A DNA stretch of 22,663 nucleotides from Chara braunii (taxonomy: Eukaryota > Streptophyta > Charophyceae > Charales > Characeae): NCBI GenBank assembly GCA_003427395.1, contig BFEA01000059.1, positions 1,873,371 to 1,896,033 on the forward strand, read 5' to 3'. The translations under genes and the position numbers were made by a program. Below, piece by piece: positions 18,340 through 22,663 of the stretch; position 1 is the first letter of the stretch, and every line of letters starts with the position of its first letter. The notes beneath the pieces are model-generated. The model was not told the origin of the DNA. It made no database searches and was given only the letters and a program-made list of their open reading frames with translations.

Positions 18340-18535
18340 ATGCTGGGCTGCCCTCGTACAAACAAGGTTGACTACTGCGGGCTGAAAATTGTCCAACACG
18401 GCGGTGTCCGACACAATTTGGCACGCAGTAGCCAACCTTCATTTTTTGTGCCCCTAAGATTGCTGTGCGTGGGGAGCCGAAGTCCACGTCACCCTGCCCT
18501 GCAACAAACACTTTTCACCACAGGTTGACAAAATT
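18340..18535 (+). repeat. About 200-bp tandem duplication, copy 1
   Basis: Shares CTGGGCTGCCCTCGTACAAA, a 76-bp foldback, CCCCTAAGATTGCTGTG and CCACGTCACCCTGCCCTGCA with 18589-18805. An incomplete third copy of the head lies upstream at about 18269-18315 (GACGAACACATTTCG repeated at 18269 and 18322). Confidence 0.8.
18364..18439. mobile_element. 76-bp foldback, copy A
   Basis: Inverted arms of about 22 bp (AAGGTTGACTACTGCGGGC against its near-complement), 18 of 22 paired. An inner inverted pair AATTGTC/GACACAATT also pairs. Length is identical to copies B and C. Confidence 0.7.
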
Positions 18536-18612
18536 TTTGGATTTATTCTCTCACGTGTACGGAGCAGACGTGGGAGACCGTCGATTGAATGTTGGGCTGC
18601 CCTCGTACAAAC

Positions 18613-18688
18613 AAGGTTGACTACTGCGGACCGCAAATTGTCCAACACGGCAGGGTCCGTCACATTTTGGCACGCAGTAGCCAACCTT
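18613..18688. mobile_element. 76-bp foldback, copy B
   Basis: Same family as copies A and C, and part of the duplication with A. The outer arms are conserved (AAGGTTGACTACTGCG and CGCAGTAGCCAACCTT); the inner part has diverged. Confidence 0.7.
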
Positions 18689-18725
18689 CCTTTTTTGTGC
18701 CCCTAAGATTGCTGTGTCCCATTCT

Positions 18726-18733
18726 ATATAAGG
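18726..18733 (+). promoter_or_regulatory. TATA-box-like word in duplication copy 2
   Basis: TATATAAG lies within the extra segment of copy 2. A plus-strand gene downstream is not evident, so a promoter role is only possible. Confidence 0.2.
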
Positions 18734-18988
18734 CGATTTGGCGTGGGGAGCCTCAGTCCACGTCACCCTGCCCTGCAACAAACAAGTTTCACCACAGCTT
18801 GACAAAACACATTGTCGTGTCATGTTACCATTACAGAGTCAGCCGCACACACCACTCAATCGCACAAAGATGAGCATTACAAATGCTTGTACAATTGTGT
18901 ATCAAAAATAACAGAAATTGTGTAGTTATCAGACTGTATGGAGCATACGGCTTGCAATCCTCAGGCGGTGCACGTGCATGCAAGCACT

Positions 18989-19060
18989 CGCTCTCTCTCT
19001 CTCTTCTGCAAAACTGAAGGTCTTCATATCTTTCTCTCTCTCTCTCTCTTTTTTTTTTTT

Positions 19061-19103
<43 letters not shown>
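18989..19103. repeat. CT microsatellite with internal poly-T
   Basis: (CT)n runs flank about 19 T residues. It creates poly-Leu/Ser and Arg/Glu shadow ORFs. Confidence 0.95.
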
Positions 19104-19105
<2 letters not shown>

Positions 19106-19242
19106 TATGCACCGACTGTGGCCTTCGATTTTGCATTTCCTGGTTCGAAACGTCTAAAAAAAGAACCTTTCGTTCCACCGTTTGGTCATTGCCCCGCATT
19201 TTCCCTTCCATTTCGAAATGTCGCCAAACTGTCCCTCGTTGT

Positions 19243-21097
19243 TCAGGGTGCGGCGCACAGACTGTCGGTGCGCCTATCCCCGTCTCCGGATGCTGTACTC
19301 TGAGGGAGAATAAACTCGATGTCGTAATCGTCATCCGTTATTGTGGTGCTTGGAGGCCCAGGCCTTTGGACAGATGGCGTGCCAGAGCGAAAGAGCGTTG
19401 CTGCCTTCTCAGCCACGGATACGGAACGGTCCAGTTTGAAGACGAAAAAACTCATTACCGTGTCTCGGCTACGGAGAGATGAGACGATTGCCTGCTTTAT
19501 AGATACCAATTTTTCTATCTGCTCCGCAGCTCGTGTCGTCTTCGTTGTCTGTTCTATCTCACATTGAATGACCATCTCCGCAAAAACCAGTTGCTGCAGG
19601 GTGACGCCCAGGTTCCGGCCTTCCTTCCTCATCTGAAAAACTTTTAAGAGTGCCGTCTTGAAGGCGGGAGCGCCCCACGGATCGTCGCCGCTCCGTCTCC
19701 ACGTCTTGTTCTCCTTCATCTCGGTGCGCATCTTGTTGCGAGCGGGGAGGTGGTGGTCCGTTTGCTGCGATCCGACGAGCGGAATCCCTTTTTCAGCCCA
19801 AAACCAATGTTTCAGCTGCCATGTAATCTCTCCGCGGATCGTCGTCATCATTCTGTTGCATTCCCCTATGACAGCTCGAATCCCGCACTCTGCTATGTGA
19901 GACCGCAGCCCTTCCTCTGCTGTTTCCCCTGCCAGTTTCGCCGTCACTTGCACCGCCGTGAAAAACGGGTCCTCTGTCGGGTACAGAGTTGCCTCGTTTG
20001 CCGCAGAGAACGCAAAGGCTTCGGCGACGGAACGCAACAGCTTGCCCTTTATTTTCTTCGCGAATGTGGCGCCCTCGTCCTTCGGTCCTTGCACGGCTCC
20101 GCCGCTTGCGCGCACTTTCGTTCGTGACGTTGCGATCGGTGGGAAACAGAAGACACAACGCACAGGAGAGTGTTAACAACTCAGCGCCTTGTTTTGAATA
20201 CAGCACTTGCAAAATTGAAGATTCGGCTATCAGCCGTGCGTTTACAAAGACACTTCTCCGTGCGTAAAGGCGTGCACTGCGTGGGGGCACGGGATTATGT
20301 GATCGGAGTGGGAGGGGAATCAGTGCGACGCGGGGTTTTTCACCTTTTTCGGCGGCGCTGATGTGCTGTACGATTTGTCTGTCACCGACACGCTCCTCGG
20401 TGTCGCTGCCATTGCGTGTCTGCCGTTCTCCTTCTCTGCGCAGCGTCCTCGAAGGAAATGGCGAACCACCTCTTTTCGAAGCGGCGCTCTGGTCTTCGCC
20501 GGTTCTCTCGCTGGCCGACTTGCCGTCGCTGTCGTCGTCCTCATCGGTGTCTTGCGATTGTCTGCGGGAAGAATCGTTGTCGTCTCCCTCGTTTCCTGGT
20601 TCCTTGTCCTCCGCACCATCTGACTTCTCTGGTGCGGAACGGTCGTGTTCCTCCTCTTCTTCCACTTGGGGTCCGCTGTGCCTGTCGTCAGACCCTCTAA
20701 TATCGATTGTCTCCACTGTTTTGTCGTCTTTGTAGGATATTCTCTTCTTTGTTCAGCGGTGCGTAGTCGCGCTTCTATCATCCCGCGATCTTTTTTCCGG
20801 GGCCCTTGGCGGACGGTTCTCGGCGCCGCTTCCGCGCTTTCCCCGGACGGGGGTCGAGGGGGGCGACTCGTTATGTTCTTTCAGCGTTGAAATCTCCCGT
20901 GCACTCGAAGGGACTGTAACTTTCGATCCGGATTTGCGGCTGCGCTTGTGCTCCGTTTTCGCAGAGGGGCCGGCGCCGCTTCTGCGATGCTCTTTCGACT
21001 GCTTCTTTTCGGCCCTCAATTTCTTCCGGCACTTGTCCTTCTTTCCCGCGGCTTTCAAAGACCTGCACAGATCCTCGTATTTTGGCCTTGGAGCCAT
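19243..21097 (-). CDS. Unassigned two-exon gene with charged disordered N-terminal half; one in-frame stop
   Basis: Starts at ATG 21097-21095 (MAPRPKYEDLCRSLKAAGKK). The first 114 codons are Lys/Arg/Ser-rich and end at TGA 20755-20753. The same frame continues with an acidic disordered stretch (EEEEEH, DEDDDSDGK; about 20690-20500) down to a donor AAG|GTGAAA at 20344/20343. Joining to AG|TG at 20115/20114 keeps frame and opens 289 more codons to TGA 19245-19243. This last part looks folded and mainly helical, with Trp-rich WQLKHWFWAEKG and an acidic Asp cluster (TDDDYD) near the end. No family is recognised. A basic plus acidic tail suggests a nuclear or nucleic-acid-associated role, but that is inference. 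No usable ATG follows the TGA before exon 2, so the stop is a real lesion, an error, recoding, or is removed by a non-consensus intron. A CT-rich leader lies 75-155 bp upstream. The Ulp1-like gene lies 420 bp upstream on the same strand. Confidence 0.5.
20115..20343 (-). other. Predicted 229-nt intron in the unassigned gene
   Basis: Donor AAG|GTGAAA and acceptor ending CGAAAG. A pyrimidine-rich tract (GTGTCTTCTGTTTCCC) lies 20-35 nt before the acceptor, with a TTAAC branch-like word farther up. Splicing joins two frames in phase 1. An alternative acceptor nearby (GACCGAAG, phase 0) would fit another exon-1 frame, but the acidic frame is favoured by composition. Confidence 0.5.
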
Positions 21098-21169
21098 CAA
21101 CCCTTTTTTCCCACATGCATCAAAGTGGAATAAGAACCACAAGTGCGTCAGTGATGTTGTTTGTCACGC

Positions 21170-21184
21170 AGAGAGAGAGAGAAA

Positions 21185-21252
<68 letters not shown>
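21170..21252. repeat. GA/CT microsatellite upstream of the unassigned gene
   Basis: About 80 bp of GA, which is CT on the coding strand, 75-155 bp before the start codon. Pyrimidine-rich leaders are common near plant transcription starts, so it may lie in the promoter or 5' leader. Confidence 0.9.
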
Positions 21253-21256
<4 letters not shown>

Positions 21257-21407
21257 AAATTGCGAAATCATGCAAGTGAGCAACCTCTTTGTGCGTCAGA
21301 GTGACTGCATTTGTATTGTCAGGTGGCAGGAGATCGCATAATCTGGGAACAAAAAAAAATTATAGAAAAAAAACCATCGGAATAGTTGCCTCGTCCATCA
21401 TTGCGAT

Positions 21408-21483
21408 AAGGTTGGCTACTGTGGGCCAATCATGTCCGCACATCCCACATTTCATGTCATTTTGGCCCGCAGTAGTCAACTTT
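21408..21483. mobile_element. 76-bp foldback, copy C
   Basis: Outer arms AAGGTTGGCTACTGTGGGCC and its near-complement pair at 19 of 22 positions. It sits 34 bp beyond the stop codon of the Ulp1-like gene, between the two minus-strand genes. Same length as copies A and B, about 2.8 kb away. Confidence 0.7.
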
Positions 21484-21516
21484 CCTCGCATCGCGTTCGG
21501 TGACCTGGACAACATC

Positions 21517-22663
21517 TCATTCCATGGAAGTGTTGCTCTCTCTTCTGTTTATTATGCTTTGCAACGCTCTGGCTACTTGTGAAGCCGCTAAAGTGTCGTT
21601 GCCTTTTATGACTGCAGCACAGGCACCAAGCCGGTTCACCATCGACTCGCGAGCAATTCTTTCGTTCACCGTTGTAGTTTTGATAACTTCCAGTACGTCC
21701 TTGGCCGTCAGATCCTTTGTCGCGGTTCTTCGAAGAAATTGTATTACGGTGGTAGCGATACAACACACATAAACACCACAGTCCGTGTGATTGTTCTGTT
21801 GCGGGCATTCCGCATGCACAAGTTTACTTCCTACCAGATCCCTGCATGTCACCCACAAAAAATGAACCTTTTCGGGTGTCAAAGCCTGCAAATTCGATGC
21901 CTCGTGAAGGTACTAGTGCCACAAAAGTGTTCGCAACGCCGTCCATTCGTCTCGGTTTTTTCTCTCATTGAGTCAACGACGATACCAATGGGAGGGTCGG
22001 ATATGCGGCTGTCCGCAGTGACCTCCAAGAAGGACCTCGCATTCAGCAACAGAAGAAGAATCCAGTGTTTGTTACGGTTCACTGGTATCACAGTGACCGG
22101 CGCGCGTCGCAGTTCGTTGCACAGTCGATGCAATTTTTGTGGTCTCTTCTTAATTGCGTCCTCCCATCCTTTTTTCGTCAATTTCCCAAAATTTTGATAG
22201 GCGACGACCTCGGGGTGCCAGAAAGTTGTGCAGACGTGAACATAAGACCTGTCCTGGCCCCGCCCAACCTCTTCATACACAGACTGCAAATAAATGTCAA
22301 TAATGTTGTCGTTCAGCCATCCGTCGTCCGACAACCGTTCAATGTCGGATTTTGATACGGGTATGGCGTGTTGCGGAGATTTTTATGTAAAAGGGAACAA
22401 TTCGACCACGTCAGTGATGTCGGTCTGCTCATCTCTCGCTCTTGTCTTGTCCCCTGCTTTCCATTTTCCCATACAACAGGAAGACTGTTCCCCGCAGGAC
22501 TGGGGCCACTCTGCTGCACCCTCAGTCAGTAAATCGTACATTTTCGCGCACCATGGGTCTGATAACATGTCCTGCCAGCTCTGTGCTGACCTCTGGCTGC
22601 TCGATGGCAACAACGGTTTTCCCTCCCTGGCACCATTACCCGTTTCGGTGCGCTGGTATGGCC
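21517..22663 (-). pseudogene. Ulp1/SENP-type cysteine protease (C48 family), broken and partial
   Basis: Ulp1 proteases process SUMO-like modifiers and cut them from target proteins; related domains also occur in transposons. Here the fold's landmarks appear in order. WLNDNII lies near 22319 (substrate-binding entry helix). Catalytic His is in NKHW (22067-22065) and catalytic Asp in VVDSM (21974-21972). The oxyanion Gln (21798-21796) sits six residues before the nucleophile Cys in TDCGVYVC (21780-21778). A helical tail follows to TGA 21519-21517. Upstream, the same frame is open to the window edge, with a non-conserved N-terminal region, but is cut by TAA at 22385-22383; no AG follows that could splice it out before WLND. 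A second lesion near 21905-21920 shifts the frame between the Asp and Cys motifs. Catalytic residues are all kept, so decay is recent, or the lesions are errors. Confidence 0.75.

Larger units (their letters stand above)
18589..18805 (+). repeat. About 200-bp tandem duplication, copy 2, with TATA-containing insert
   Basis: Matches 18340-18535 except for some 27 extra bases around 18718-18744 that include CTATATAAGG, a good TATA-box shape. Either this copy gained the segment or copy 1 lost it. Confidence 0.8.

Noticed and set aside
18831-19334. 167-codon minus-strand frame with an Arg/Glu run
   Set aside because: The run is the CT microsatellite, and no recognisable sequence lies on either side.
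19793-20716. Continuous 307-codon minus-strand reading without an intron
   Set aside because: Past the donor at 20343 the composition changes to Arg/Ser-rich, unlike a folded domain, while the spliced frame gives a plausible helical domain.
10548-22385. Alternative genetic code explaining the in-frame TAA and TGA codons
   Set aside because: TAA and TGA interrupt three frames, but TGA also ends two of them where similarity or composition stops, and true frameshifts occur too. Decay or errors are simpler.

Overview
This looks like a stretch of eukaryotic nuclear genome, repeat-dense and gene-poor. Long AAT, GA/CT and CA microsatellites, minisatellites, foldback sequences and decayed transposon genes fill it. 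A green-lineage source, perhaps a streptophyte alga, is an inference from two points: four tandem copies of the plant-type telomere heptamer TTTAGGG at 530-557, and a minus-strand primer-binding site (14963-14980) that matches the 3' end of plant tRNA-Asp as I remember it. No bacterial operon, rRNA, convincing tRNA gene or CRISPR array was seen.

Left part (1-9730). A 457-bp repeat at the left edge reappears 17 kb away at 17173-17629. Next come the telomere-like tract, AAT arrays and minisatellites. At 3364-4440 there are four decayed exon-like units, each ending at a splice-donor-like site. At 5242-5302 there is a compact motif with every conserved core nucleotide of a type III hammerhead ribozyme. 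Shuffled repeat modules and a 33-36-bp minisatellite fill 5840-7115. From 7919 to 9432 lies a belt of perfect short hairpins, beginning with a 91-bp palindrome that carries a tRNA box-A-like sequence.

Middle part (9730-17630). On the minus strand are the remains of an LTR retrotransposon: a possible LTR end at about 14983, a tRNA-Asp-type primer-binding site that is duplicated in tandem, and far downstream a broken gag-like gene (11660-10548) ending in a CCHC zinc knuckle. No reverse transcriptase, integrase or RNase H was recognised. A 356-bp near-perfect palindrome (15219-15574) abuts the possible LTR. About four copies of a 162-bp tandem repeat lead into the right-hand copy of the 457-bp repeat.

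Right part (17630-22663). Two minus-strand genes lie head to tail. The upstream one is a Ulp1/SENP-type cysteine protease with all catalytic residues, but it is broken by a stop and a frameshift and runs off the window. The downstream one is an unassigned protein with a basic, then acidic disordered N-terminal half, a credible 229-nt intron and a helical C-terminal half; it too carries an in-frame stop. Three 76-bp foldbacks of one family (18364, 18613, 21408) sit between and beyond these genes. The retained motifs and long open frames suggest recent decay, assembly error or unusual decoding; the sequence alone cannot separate these.
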